This document shows positions 1 through 7,014 of a stretch of DNA of 64,000 bases, piece after piece. The stretch is from Rahnella bonaserana (GTDB taxonomy: Bacteria > Pseudomonadota > Gammaproteobacteria > Enterobacterales > Enterobacteriaceae): NCBI RefSeq assembly GCF_019049675.1, contig NZ_JAFMOW010000067.1:372001-436000 (forward strand), read 5' to 3'. Position 1 is the first letter of the stretch. Every line of letters begins with the position of its first letter. Both the position numbers and the translations under genes were made by a program. The notes beneath the pieces are model-generated. The model did not search any database. It had not been told where the DNA came from and worked only from the letters and a program-made list of their open reading frames with translations.

Positions 1-110
1 TACAGGTAATACATGTGTGTCCCGGCGAAAACGCCGGAAGACAGCAGTCCGACAAAAATCGGGAACGACCACTCGGCGTACCAGAAACCACGTTTGGCTT
101 GTTCTTCCAT
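1..110 (-). CDS. DUF4310 family membrane protein (N-terminal fragment)
   Basis: Only the first 36 codons are inside the window; the gene runs off the left edge. The visible N-terminus has the aromatic stretch FWYAEWSFPIFVG and a first membrane segment, which I recognise as the start of DUF4310 proteins. They occur next to DUF4311, DUF4312 and SFCGS proteins, as here. I chose the ATG at 108-110 because AGGA lies 8 nt upstream; an in-frame ATG at 114-116 is only 2 nt from it. The start lies 13 nt beyond the DUF4311 stop, so it is the fifth gene of the operon. Function unknown; a role as a membrane subunit together with DUF4311 is inference. Confidence 0.8.
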   Translation of the reverse strand, partial: MEEQAKRGFWYAEWSFPIFVGLLSSGVFAGTHMYYL

Positions 111-123
111 TGTCATGTTCCTC

Positions 124-900
124 TTACTTGCCGCTGAGTGAATTGTGAATGCCGTTCAGCCATGTCGGGACATCCAGCATGAATGACTGCAACAGTTTGA
201 CGTCGAAACCACGGAAGAAGCCGCTGAGGACGAACAGCGCGATAATCGCCGCCATCATCACTTTGGTCACGTGGTTCCAGCCGCTTTCTTCGACGCCTTT
301 ACCGATCAGGATACCCAGTACCAGACCCGGTACGGCGTTACCCATAATCATCTGCGCCAGACCGCCAAAAATGGTGGCCCAGAAACCGGAACGACGTCCT
401 GCATCAATCGCTGCCAGCCAGAAAATCACCGGCATGACGGTGTTCACCAGCAGGTTAGCCGCAGGCACCAGCACTTTAATCGCGGTAACCTGTAACGCCG
501 GAGGAACGGCTGACGCCGTGGTGTTGAGGAAGGCCACCACAATCATGCCAATGATGCCGCCGGCAATCGCCATCTTGCGCGGATCGTGCATGGTTTCGGC
601 GACATTGCGGTTTTTGAACATCAGCGCCGCGGTAGCCCAGTGAGGGATAATGCGATGGTCAACGTCCTGCGTGAAAGAACCTGCTGCAACGGAAGATGCC
701 CAGGCGTTAAAGAAGAAGCCCAGACCAAATGAGAAATGCGAAGCCGGATCGCCTTCACAGGAGTTTAATTCCCCAAGTGTACGAAAAGCCCCCATCCCTT
801 GCACGGTAGGCGCATGGAACATACGTGCGGCACCCGCACCTACGCCCACGCCAACCAGTCCGCCGATAATAAGCGACTTAAATAAAATAATTAAAAACAT
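124..900 (-). CDS. DUF4311 family integral membrane protein
   Basis: 258 aa, strongly hydrophobic, with about six likely membrane segments separated by short loops. It opens with a glycine/valine-rich helix (GGLVGVGVGAGA), followed by a polar loop with GDPASHFSFGLGF near residues 51-63. I recognise it as DUF4311, always found beside DUF4310, DUF4312 and SFCGS proteins. No transport motif of a known family is visible. Two multi-span proteins encoded back to back suggest a two-component permease or membrane complex, which is inference. The start follows the DUF4312 stop by 32 nt. Family assignment is firm; function is unknown. Confidence 0.85.
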   Translation of the reverse strand: MFLIILFKSLIIGGLVGVGVGAGAARMFHAPTVQGMGAFRTLGELNSCEGDPASHFSFGLGFFFNAWASSVAAGSFTQDVDHRIIPHWATAALMFKNRNVAETMHDPRKMAIAGGIIGMIVVAFLNTTASAVPPALQVTAIKVLVPAANLLVNTVMPVIFWLAAIDAGRRSGFWATIFGGLAQMIMGNAVPGLVLGILIGKGVEESGWNHVTKVMMAAIIALFVLSGFFRGFDVKLLQSFMLDVPTWLNGIHNSLSGK

Positions 901-932
901 CAGTATATCCTTGTCATTTATAGCTAACGTTT

Positions 933-1232
933 TTATTTCGTGACAAAAACTACCTGTTCCGTATTAATAACAGTCAGGTTGACGGTAATGTCTAACGCCA
1001 CGTAATAACTCTTTCTTTCCCTGGCCAGAAAAAAGAACAGAAACTTTTCTCTTTTAACTGACTCTTCTGCCTTTATTACCTTGACGTCCTGCGGTTCAAT
1101 ACGCAGCAAGACATTATTGGCAGAAGATTTGAGAACAGTTCTCTGAACCTGACTCAGTGCGGAAGAAAAGGCGGCAGCCTTATTTTCGCCTTTTCCCTCA
1201 ACCCGAACTGTCGTGGTTAATTGTTGCTTCAT
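933..1232 (-). CDS. DUF4312 family small soluble protein
   Basis: 99 aa without signal peptide or membrane helix. The N-terminal half is amphipathic; the C-terminal half is beta-rich and ends in alternating hydrophobic residues (VALDITVNLTVI). I recognise DUF4312 from its constant neighbours. Its ATG overlaps the TAA of the SFCGS gene by one base (TAATG), so the two are probably translationally coupled and made in similar amounts, as expected for subunits of one complex. Biochemical role unknown. Confidence 0.8.
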   Translation of the reverse strand: MKQQLTTTVRVEGKGENKAAAFSSALSQVQRTVLKSSANNVLLRIEPQDVKVIKAEESVKREKFLFFFLARERKSYYVALDITVNLTVINTEQVVFVTK

Positions 1233-1597
1233 TACGCCTGACCATACTTCTTGTTATAAGCTTCAACCAGGCGCTGACCCAGTTCTTCTTTATCCATAAA
1301 TCCGAACCCTAATACCAGACAGCCTTCGTTAATTGCCGTGACGCCTTCATCCACTGAACGCATCCCGTATTTGGCTTTATATCCGTATTTGTTTTGTGCG
1401 GTAATCGCACCTGCGCCGCCACTGCCGCAGAAGGAAATACCTAAGCTGGCACCTTCCGCTTTCATCACGTCACCGAGTTTCATATCTGCTGCCATACCTG
1501 GGACAACAATGGCTTTTCCGCCAGCCGCTTCCACGCCTGCCGCCACTTTCTGGCCTTTACCTAAACGGTCGCCGATCACAACTATTACTTGTCCCAT
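1232..1597 (-). CDS. Glycine-rich SFCGS family protein, possibly RpiB/LacAB-like
   Basis: 121 aa, soluble. The name-giving SFCGS motif is at residues 55-59 with Cys57, inside GISFCGSGGAGAITAQNK. That segment, and the later CLVLGFG followed by a C-terminal helix, line up from memory with the active-site region of ribose-5-phosphate isomerase B and LacA/LacB (ICGTG...AANK...NVLAFG). The N-terminal beta strand IVVIGD would match their first strand, but the usual Asp-His pair is absent. Family membership (Gly_rich_SFCGS) is firm; the RpiB/LacAB link is my inference. The gene sits between the PRD gene and DUF4312, and overlaps the latter by one base. Confidence 0.8.
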   Translation of the reverse strand: MGQVIVVIGDRLGKGQKVAAGVEAAGGKAIVVPGMAADMKLGDVMKAEGASLGISFCGSGGAGAITAQNKYGYKAKYGMRSVDEGVTAINEGCLVLGFGFMDKEELGQRLVEAYNKKYGQA

Positions 1598-1641
1598 AAT
1601 TCACATCTCCAGATTAATTAATTCGCTGTATTCTAAAAAAG

Positions 1642-1992
1642 TTATTTCGGTTCGTTGTCTCTTGCGACTTCAAAATGCACCGAGAGTAAATAGGCTTCCT
1701 CAATCGGTAAATTTCCGAACCAGCTGACCACTTCTTCTGCCATTTGCATTGACTCGGCAGAAATTTCATCAAATAAATCTTTCTCGACTTCAGGTAACGG
1801 CTCGCCGGTAATGGCGCGTAATACCATGGCTTTTACGTGAGACGTTAACATTTGCAACTGAACATCTGTGGTATAGATATTCTTAGCGCTTTGCATAGTC
1901 TGAATATCTTTTAATACTTGCTCTGTTATCGCCGCGGCATCTTTCAATTCAATCCGCCCGGTTCCTTTCACAGATGCGCTTGCGTTATTCAC
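1642..1992 (-). CDS. PRD domain protein
   Basis: 116 aa, a single stand-alone PTS regulation domain without a DNA-binding part. The PRD hallmark histidines are visible: LTSHVKAMVLRA in the middle and SVHFEVAR at the end, with acidic residues before each. It starts with GTG at 1990-1992, preceded by GAGAGG 9 nt upstream. It is the first gene of the operon, 44 nt before the SFCGS gene. PRDs are phosphorylated on histidine by HPr or EIIB in sugar regulation; here the domain may sense PTS status for the downstream module (inference). No sigma54 promoter could be found upstream. Confidence 0.8.
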   Translation of the reverse strand: MNNASASVKGTGRIELKDAAAITEQVLKDIQTMQSAKNIYTTDVQLQMLTSHVKAMVLRAITGEPLPEVEKDLFDEISAESMQMAEEVVSWFGNLPIEEAYLLSVHFEVARDNEPK

Positions 1993-2243
1993 TCGCGATT
2001 ACCTCTCTCCTTACCTGACTCACTATTTCAGCCGTTTATTTCGTCTGTCTTTACCCTAACTCCGGGAAGATTTCCTGTGTAGTGGGTCTTTTTCCAGTTC
2101 GAAGTGGAAATACAATGCGCTGAGCAGATCCAATTCGCATAATGAAAAGTTAAGTCGTCATATCACTGAATATTGCCGCTTGTAGCAGCGTATTTCACTG
2201 GTAATCGGAATTTTCGCAATGCGGATTAATTCCCTCACAACGC

Positions 2244-2272
2244 TTTCATTTCCGCTTAAGAGTGCCTAGTAT
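2244..2272 (+). promoter_or_regulatory. Candidate sigma70 promoter of rnk
   Basis: TTTCAT at 2244-2249 and TAGTAT at 2267-2272 are separated by exactly 17 bp, placing transcription start near 2279. The next element downstream is the leader hairpin, so the predicted transcript begins just before it. Motif match only. Confidence 0.5.
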
Positions 2273-2278
2273 CAAAGA

Positions 2279-2390
2279 ACACATGCAAATCACTGACACC
2301 CCTGCGTTAACCCGCGGGGGTGTTATTTTTTGCCGACCGGCACCCCACTCGCATGAAGCGGGTGATGCGAAAGGAACCACGGAGAATGTT
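2279..2390 (+). ncRNA. rnk leader (putative attenuator)
   Basis: From the predicted transcription start to the rnk start codon lie about 110 nt that include a strong intrinsic terminator at 2296-2330. No gene precedes this terminator on this strand. The arrangement matches the 'rnk leader' described as a putative gammaproteobacterial attenuator ending in a Rho-independent terminator. A short RNA of about 50 nt would result when termination occurs. What signal controls readthrough is unknown. Confidence 0.6.
2296..2330 (+). terminator. Intrinsic terminator inside the rnk leader
   Basis: ACACCCCTGCG at 2296-2306 pairs with CGCGGGGGTGT at 2313-2323 (one T-G pair) around a six-base loop and is followed by TATTTTTTG. 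It lies upstream of rnk, not behind a gene, so it is more likely a conditional attenuator than an ordinary gene end. Confidence 0.8.
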
Positions 2391-2801
2391 ATGAGTAAAC
2401 CGACACTGATCATCAATGAACTTGACGCAGAACGCCTGGACACACTACTGGCGCAACCTGCTTTTGCCAGCAGCCCGGTCGCTGACGCACTGAATGAAGA
2501 GTTGGATCGCGCAGAGATTTTGCCACCCGAGCAAATACCGGCCGACGTGGTTACGATGAACAGCAAGGTTCGCTTTACTGAAGGTAAAGACGGCGAAGAA
2601 CATATCCGCACACTGGTGTATCCGGCGGCGCTGAAAGACAGCAACGAGCAGTTGTCCGTGATGGCCCCGTTAGGTGCCGCCCTGCTGGGGTTGCGCGTGG
2701 GTGGAAGCATCACGTGGGAAATGCCGAATGGCGAGAACAGCCGGATTGAAGTGCTGGAATTGTTGTTTCAGCCAGAGGCGGCTGGGGAATTGAGACGTTA
2801 A
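2391..2801 (+). CDS. rnk: Regulator of nucleoside diphosphate kinase
   Basis: 136 aa, the usual Rnk length, with the N-terminus [17 protein letters not shown] and a GreA-type C-terminal domain (from about residue 50) carrying the VYPA and [13 protein letters not shown] segments. Rnk binds RNA polymerase near the secondary channel like GreA, and was first found through its effect on nucleoside diphosphate kinase levels. The frame is open further upstream through the leader terminator, but the start at 2391 is preceded by GGAG at 8 nt and matches the family. Single-gene unit, divergent from the PRD operon. Confidence 0.93.
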   Translation: MSKPTLIINELDAERLDTLLAQPAFASSPVADALNEELDRAEILPPEQIPADVVTMNSKVRFTEGKDGEEHIRTLVYPAALKDSNEQLSVMAPLGAALLGLRVGGSITWEMPNGENSRIEVLELLFQPEAAGELRR

Positions 2802-2848
2802 GGGTTTTCTTTTGCAGAAGCCGCTGCACTGCTTTACTAAAGACCGAG

Positions 2849-3384
2849 AACATTTCGGTTTCTCACCTGCGGTGATCGCTTAACGCGCAGCGCCGAAACC
2901 GCCCAAGAGGGAGAAGTGCTTTCTCCCTCTTGGATCTCCCTCCGCTTTTTACTGCGCGCTATCGCTGGTACAACGGACATGTTCTGCTGCATAGGTGAGT
3001 GGCGCAAAATGTCATCGCTGCGCGATTCCCTCATTTCAGGCTTCGAGCCATTGGTCTCGAACCATTCATTCGGTGCCATTTTTGAGCACGCCAATAAACT
3101 TATCTAAAAGATGCAAACAATCTGCCGTTGAATTTAAGATCCTACGGGCGATTCAGAAATCTTGCTGAGTGAGAGGTTGCAGACCTTAGGCTGCAATCCC
3201 GAAAGGAAGGCACCGCGCAGCGGCAAGATTTCCAGCCTGTCGCGGTGGTATCTGAAACATAGTCAGCGAGCGGAGCGCGCAGTTTAAGACGTGGAGATTC
3301 CAAAGAGGGCTCGTCTTAGCCCTCTTTGGTCGGTTTCGGCGCGAGAGGCCGGGTGATCACCGCGTTTGAAAAACCGAAATTTTC
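2849..3384. repeat. Long inverted repeat, locus A of a dispersed repeat family
   Basis: The 628-bp gap between rnk and cybC is filled by this structure. The left arm (about 2849-2965) and the reverse complement of the right arm (about 3265-3384) share TTTCGGTTT, GCGGTGATC, GCGCCGAAACCG and ACTGCGCGCT, roughly three quarters identical by eye. Each arm has a perfect internal hairpin: 2903-2933 (13 bp) and 3300-3329 (12 bp). The same arms occur at 47729-48260. Open frames of 60-85 codons inside are on both strands, lack ribosome sites and follow the repeat, so I do not call genes. I know no name for this family. Confidence 0.75.
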
Positions 3385-3429
3385 ATCGCCCGCAGCATTG
3401 AGAATGCCGCTCAGACACCGGCCATCTGC

Positions 3430-3816
3430 TTACTTAAACTTCTTGTGGTTCTCATTCCTTGTCGCCTTAAACCCTTCTGCCTCTTTCTTCGCTTCATCTA
3501 CCTTGCCCGCTTTAGCCAGCTCTGAAGCTTTATCAATCTGGCCAATCAGCGTATCCAGCCCTTTATGATAATCCTGCATTTCCGGGCTGTCCGGCGCTTT
3601 GCCTTTCAGTTTCGGGGGCGTGGCTTTTTTCGCATCTTCCGCAGCGGCTTTCATATTAGCCAGACTGGTCGTCAGTTCGGCCTGATCGCTGGTCTTCAGC
3701 ACTTTGCTGTAGTTATCAGAAATCGTGTCCATGTCCGTTTCTAAATCTGCTGCCAGTGCCACCGTGCTGCTTCCCAGCATTGCGACTACCGCTAACGCCA
3801 TCAGTTGTTTACGCAT
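3430..3816 (-). CDS. cybC: Soluble cytochrome b562
   Basis: 128 aa with a clear signal peptide (MRKQLMALAVVAMLGSSTVALA, cut before ADLET), so it is exported to the periplasm. The mature protein is the four-helix bundle of cytochrome b562. The axial haem ligands are present: Met7 of the mature chain (ADLETDM) and the histidine near the C-terminus (NENHKKF). The stretch ATPPKLKGKAPDSPEM is nearly the E. coli sequence. It is an electron carrier with no settled partner. The gene lies downstream of pmbA on the same strand, behind a palindrome at 3941-3966. Confidence 0.95.
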   Translation of the reverse strand: MRKQLMALAVVAMLGSSTVALAADLETDMDTISDNYSKVLKTSDQAELTTSLANMKAAAEDAKKATPPKLKGKAPDSPEMQDYHKGLDTLIGQIDKASELAKAGKVDEAKKEAEGFKATRNENHKKFK

Positions 3817-3940
3817 GAGCTTTCTCTCTATTGTTATTTATTTGTTAGATAAAACGACATTGCTTGTAAGGCTTTATAAAAATAGGCTGAGAGAGAGGAA
3901 AACGGGATGAATTTTTTGTAAAGAATGGTAGCGGGAGGAG

Positions 3941-3966
3941 AAGCAGCGATCGGGCGATCGCTGCTT
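3941..3966. terminator. 26-bp near-perfect palindrome between pmbA and cybC
   Basis: AAGCAGCGATCG at 3941-3952 and CGATCGCTGCTT at 3955-3966 are exact inverted copies separated by GG. It lies 10 bp after the pmbA stop and could terminate pmbA transcription, but there is no T-run on either strand, so the role is uncertain. Confidence 0.5.
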
Positions 3967-3975
3967 TAAAGGGGA

Positions 3976-5322
3976 TTATTCGCCAGCGATTTTCATTGCC
4001 GGTAACAGTACGGAGCCACACTGGATGTTGCTGCGGGTTTCAATATCGCTGCCGATGGCAACCATATTGCGCCACATGTCTTTCAGGTTACCGGCAATGG
4101 TAATTTCGCTTACCGGATACTGAATTTCACCGTTCTCGACCCAGAAACCGGCCGCGCCGCGTGAGTAGTCACCGGTGACGCCACTGACGCCCTGCCCCAT
4201 CAGCTCGGTCACGACCAGACCTTTATCGAGCTTGCGCAGCATACCCGCGAAATCATCCCCCTGACCGGCGATGCGCCAGTTGTGGATGCCGCCTGCGTGG
4301 CCGGTGGTTTGCAGACCGAGTTTACGCGCGGAATAGCAGGTCATCAGCCAGCTTTGCAGGATGCCGTCTTTGACAATATCGCGACGTTCGGTGCGCACAC
4401 CTTCGCTGTCGAACGGCGTCGAAGCCAGGCCCTGCAACAGATGCGGATGTTCTTCGATAGTCAGCCACTCCGGCAGAATTTGCTTGCCGAGGCTGTCGAG
4501 CAGAAAGGACGATTTGCGGTAAATGCTGCCGCCGCTGATTGCGCCGACCAGATGTCCGAACAGGCCGGTCGCCACTTCCGAGGCGAACAGCACCGGAGCC
4601 TGCATGGTCGGTAATTTACGCGGAGCCAGACGCGATAAGGTGCGGCGTGCGCACTCTGCGCCAACCCATTCAGGGTCTTTCAGGTCGCTCATCTTACGGG
4701 CGATGGAATAAGCGTAATCGCGTTCCATGTCGCCTTCATGTTCCGCAATCACGGAGGCGGAAATCGAATGACGCGTCGAGCAATAACTCTGCAACATGCC
4801 GTGGCTGTTACCGAAAACGCGGATGCCGTAATGGCTGTTAAAACTGCCGCCTTCGGTATTAGTGATACGCTTGTCAGCCTGCAACGCCGCCTGTTCAGCA
4901 CGGGCAGCCAGCTCAATGCTGCGATCGGGATCCAGCTCTTCCGGGTGGAATAAATCCAGATCCGGCGCGCCAAACGCCAGCATCTCTTTATCGGCCACGC
5001 CCGCGAAGGGATCTGGTGACGTGTAACGGGCGATATCCAGCGCCGCCTGTACAGTACGCGAAATAGCGTCCGGGCTTAAATCGGTGGAAGACGCGCTGCC
5101 TTTACGGTTCTGATAATAAACGGTGATGCCCAGTGCGCCGTCGCTGTTGAATTCCACGTTCTCGACTTCACCAAAACGGGTGCTGACGCCGATACCGGTG
5201 GTTTTGCTGACCGCCACTTCTGCGGCATCTGAACCCGCTTTCGCCAGTTCCAGAGCCTGAGATACGGCCTGTTCCAGAGTTTTACGCTGCTGCGCTACTT
5301 GATTCACTACGTTCATCGGCAT
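3976..5322 (-). CDS. pmbA: Metalloprotease subunit TldE (PmbA)
   Basis: 448 aa, close to the 450 aa of E. coli PmbA and highly similar along the whole length ([60 protein letters not shown]). TldE is the non-zinc partner of TldD; the heterodimer degrades unfolded peptides and matures microcin B17 and CcdA in E. coli. No HExxxH zinc motif is present, as expected. TldD is encoded in the same window at 13694-15139. The start is the ATG at 5320-5322; a second ATG two codons on is possible. Divergent from darP. Confidence 0.97.
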   Translation of the reverse strand: MPMNVVNQVAQQRKTLEQAVSQALELAKAGSDAAEVAVSKTTGIGVSTRFGEVENVEFNSDGALGITVYYQNRKGSASSTDLSPDAISRTVQAALDIARYTSPDPFAGVADKEMLAFGAPDLDLFHPEELDPDRSIELAARAEQAALQADKRITNTEGGSFNSHYGIRVFGNSHGMLQSYCSTRHSISASVIAEHEGDMERDYAYSIARKMSDLKDPEWVGAECARRTLSRLAPRKLPTMQAPVLFASEVATGLFGHLVGAISGGSIYRKSSFLLDSLGKQILPEWLTIEEHPHLLQGLASTPFDSEGVRTERRDIVKDGILQSWLMTCYSARKLGLQTTGHAGGIHNWRIAGQGDDFAGMLRKLDKGLVVTELMGQGVSGVTGDYSRGAAGFWVENGEIQYPVSEITIAGNLKDMWRNMVAIGSDIETRSNIQCGSVLLPAMKIAGE

Positions 5323-5543
5323 GTCATCGCTTATGAGATAAAAGGGATTGTTCTACACTGGTATTGAGAAACTTATACCTTTGAGTCTAACAGAGACTCG
5401 CCACAATTTCGCATTACCTCCGGCGTTGTTATGCCCAAAGTTGCAACAGAACATGGATGTATGGGGCATAACCCTGCATAATGCCGCCGAAGCAATAAAG
5501 CACAATCAAACTGACAGGATTACCTCGTTAAGAGGAAGCGCCC

Positions 5544-6095
5544 ATGACAAAGAAAATTGACGACTGGCACGATGACGTTCCCGAAACCAACGAGAACGAA
5601 GATGAAGAAGAAATCATCTGGGTCAGTAAAAGTGAAATCAAACGTGACGCCGAGGCGCTGAAAGATCTCGGTGCAGAAATGGTTGAGCTGGGTAAAAACT
5701 CGCTGGACAAACTGCCGCTGGATGACGATCTGCGCGCTGCGATCGACTTAGCGCAGAAGATCAAGAAAGAAGGCCGCCGCCGTCAGCTTCAGCTGATCGG
5801 TAAAATGCTGCGTTCCCGCGATGTCGAGCCAATCCAGACTGCACTGGATAAACTGAAAAACCGCCACAACCAGCAGGTTTCGCTGTTCCATAAACTGGAA
5901 ATGCTACGTGACCGTCTGGTTGAAGAAGGTGATGATGCGATCCCGCCGGTGCTGGAACTGTATCCGGAGGCTGACCGCCAGCAGCTGCGTGCGCTAATCC
6001 GCAACGCACAGAAAGAGAAAGCTGCGAATAAGCCGCCGAAATCTTACCGCCAGATCTTCCAGTATCTGCGCGAACTGGCTGAAGGTCAGGACTAA
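5544..6095 (+). CDS. darP: Ribosome-associated protein DarP (YjgA)
   Basis: 183 aa, very acidic at the N-terminus ([22 protein letters not shown]) and helical after that, as in E. coli YjgA/DarP. The protein associates with the 50S precursor and helps late assembly of the large ribosomal subunit. AAGAGGAA lies a few bases before the ATG. It is transcribed away from pmbA, the same pairing as in E. coli, and ends in a strong terminator. Confidence 0.95.
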   Translation: MTKKIDDWHDDVPETNENEDEEEIIWVSKSEIKRDAEALKDLGAEMVELGKNSLDKLPLDDDLRAAIDLAQKIKKEGRRRQLQLIGKMLRSRDVEPIQTALDKLKNRHNQQVSLFHKLEMLRDRLVEEGDDAIPPVLELYPEADRQQLRALIRNAQKEKAANKPPKSYRQIFQYLRELAEGQD

Positions 6096-6103
6096 AAAAA
6101 ACC

Positions 6104-6144
6104 AAAACCCGCCTTTTTACATAACAGAAAATGGCGGGTTTTTT
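6104..6144. terminator. Bidirectional terminator between darP and yhcO
   Basis: AAAACCCGCC at 6104-6113 pairs with GGCGGGTTTT at 6133-6142, followed by a T-run on the plus strand and preceded by an A-run, so it can serve both convergent transcripts. Confidence 0.85.
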
Positions 6145-6148
6145 CTTT

Positions 6149-6442
6149 TCAGCCTTTGGCCTTTACTGCCGGTTTCTCCAGCAGATTCAGCCGCAGATCC
6201 CCTTCCAGCTCTTCTTCAGCTTCTTCAAATAAAAGAATCAGCGCGCCGAAACGCCGCTTGCGGCTGGCATTCAGATTAATGAAATCTATCTCAACCGGCA
6301 GCGCAATCCCGCCTGTCACCTCATCCCAGAGTGCATCCAGATTCGCACCGAAGCTGTCGGTCAGACCAAACTGACGGACAAACTCGGCGTAGAATGCGGG
6401 TAAATCCGGGATGTGATTAAAATCGAAGCTCACTTTATTCAT
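6149..6442 (-). CDS. yhcO: Barstar family RNase inhibitor
   Basis: 97 aa. It resembles E. coli YhcO (RRFGALILLFDEAEEELEG is almost shared) and the barstar fold, including the central LDALWD helix that contacts barnase. No signal peptide: cytoplasmic. It lies directly behind a barnase-like gene, so it most likely protects the cell from that RNase before export. I chose the ATG at 6440-6442 because GGAG sits 8 nt upstream; an ATG at 6446-6448 overlaps the RNase stop (TAATG). Either start implies translational coupling. A C-terminal tail (EKPAVKAKG) is longer than in E. coli. Confidence 0.9.
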   Translation of the reverse strand: MNKVSFDFNHIPDLPAFYAEFVRQFGLTDSFGANLDALWDEVTGGIALPVEIDFINLNASRKRRFGALILLFEEAEEELEGDLRLNLLEKPAVKAKG

Positions 6443-6447
6443 CGACA

Positions 6448-6897
6448 TTACTCCACCCGAACGAAGTTCTGATAATGGTCTTTACTGACGTAAATCAGCC
6501 CGTCGCTGGCAAACAGCACGCGGTCTGCTCCGCGACGCCCGCAGCGATAGTTGATATCCGCCTCACGCCATACCCGTTTATTGGCCGATGGCAGACGACC
6601 TTCCCGGTTTGAGAAACGGTCGCCACCGATGGCTTTGCCCGGCAACACATCACAGAGGTTGCCGGAACGCGCATCCCAGCCCGCTTCACGCGCCTTTTTC
6701 TTGGTGATGTAATTATCAGGCAATCTGTGATTCTGGCGCAAATAACTCACCACGGATTGTTCATCGGTGCCCGCAACGATTGTGCCCTGGTTGTATGTCG
6801 ATTTCGCGACAACCTGCCCCGCGCCCCCGCACAGCCCGACAATCACAGCCGCAGCCATCATCAGACTGCGCGCACGCAGCCAGTTAAATGCCTTCAT
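6448..6897 (-). CDS. Secreted barnase-like guanyl-specific ribonuclease
   Basis: 149 aa with a signal peptide (hydrophobic stretch about residues 12-31, cut near VVAKS). The mature part follows barnase closely: LPDNYITK (the lysine matching Lys27), GGDRFSNREG, READINY (general base Glu73), GADRVLF (Arg87) and KDHYQ (His102). All catalytic positions are present, so it should be active. Two cysteines not found in barnase (NLCDV and NYRCG) could form a periplasmic disulphide. The inhibitor yhcO follows without a gap. Its leader holds tandem copies of a 14-bp unit. Activity after export may serve nutrition or competition; that is inference. Confidence 0.92.
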   Translation of the reverse strand: MKAFNWLRARSLMMAAAVIVGLCGGAGQVVAKSTYNQGTIVAGTDEQSVVSYLRQNHRLPDNYITKKKAREAGWDARSGNLCDVLPGKAIGGDRFSNREGRLPSANKRVWREADINYRCGRRGADRVLFASDGLIYVSKDHYQNFVRVE

Positions 6898-6905
6898 TGA
6901 CGTCC

Positions 6906-6960
6906 TTTTTTGTAGCCAGTTTTTTGTAGCCAGTTTTTGTAGCCAAATAACGGTAGCCAG
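6906..6960. repeat. Tandem 14-bp repeats in the RNase 5' leader
   Basis: TTTTTTGTAGCCAG occurs at 6906-6919 and exactly again at 6920-6933. TTTTTGTAGCCA follows at 6934-6945 (one T short) and a degenerate GGTAGCCAG at 6952-6960. On the coding strand these are CTGGCTACAAAAAA units ending right at the GGA of the RNase ribosome-binding site. Confidence 0.85.
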
Positions 6961-7014
6961 AATGAATCTGTTCCTGTTTATTGTTTCTCAAAAAGCGATT
7001 TCTGGAAAGCTGAC

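Noticed and set aside
1993-2243. Sigma54 promoter for the PRD operon
   Set aside because: PRD/sugar operons of this kind often use sigma54. On the minus strand the best candidate (AGGCACTCTTAAGC) has 9 instead of 10 bp between the GG and GC, so I do not call it.
2837-3107. Open frames inside the repeat (2837-3094 minus, 2916-3107 plus)
   Set aside because: They follow the repeat arms, have no ribosome site and resemble no protein; the inverted repeat explains the sequence.
3326-3568. An 80-codon plus-strand frame
   Set aside because: It runs antisense through the 3' end of cybC and through the repeat; no ribosome site.
6906-6960. Short CRISPR-like array
   Set aside because: Units of 14 bp are directly adjacent without spacers, and no cas gene is present.
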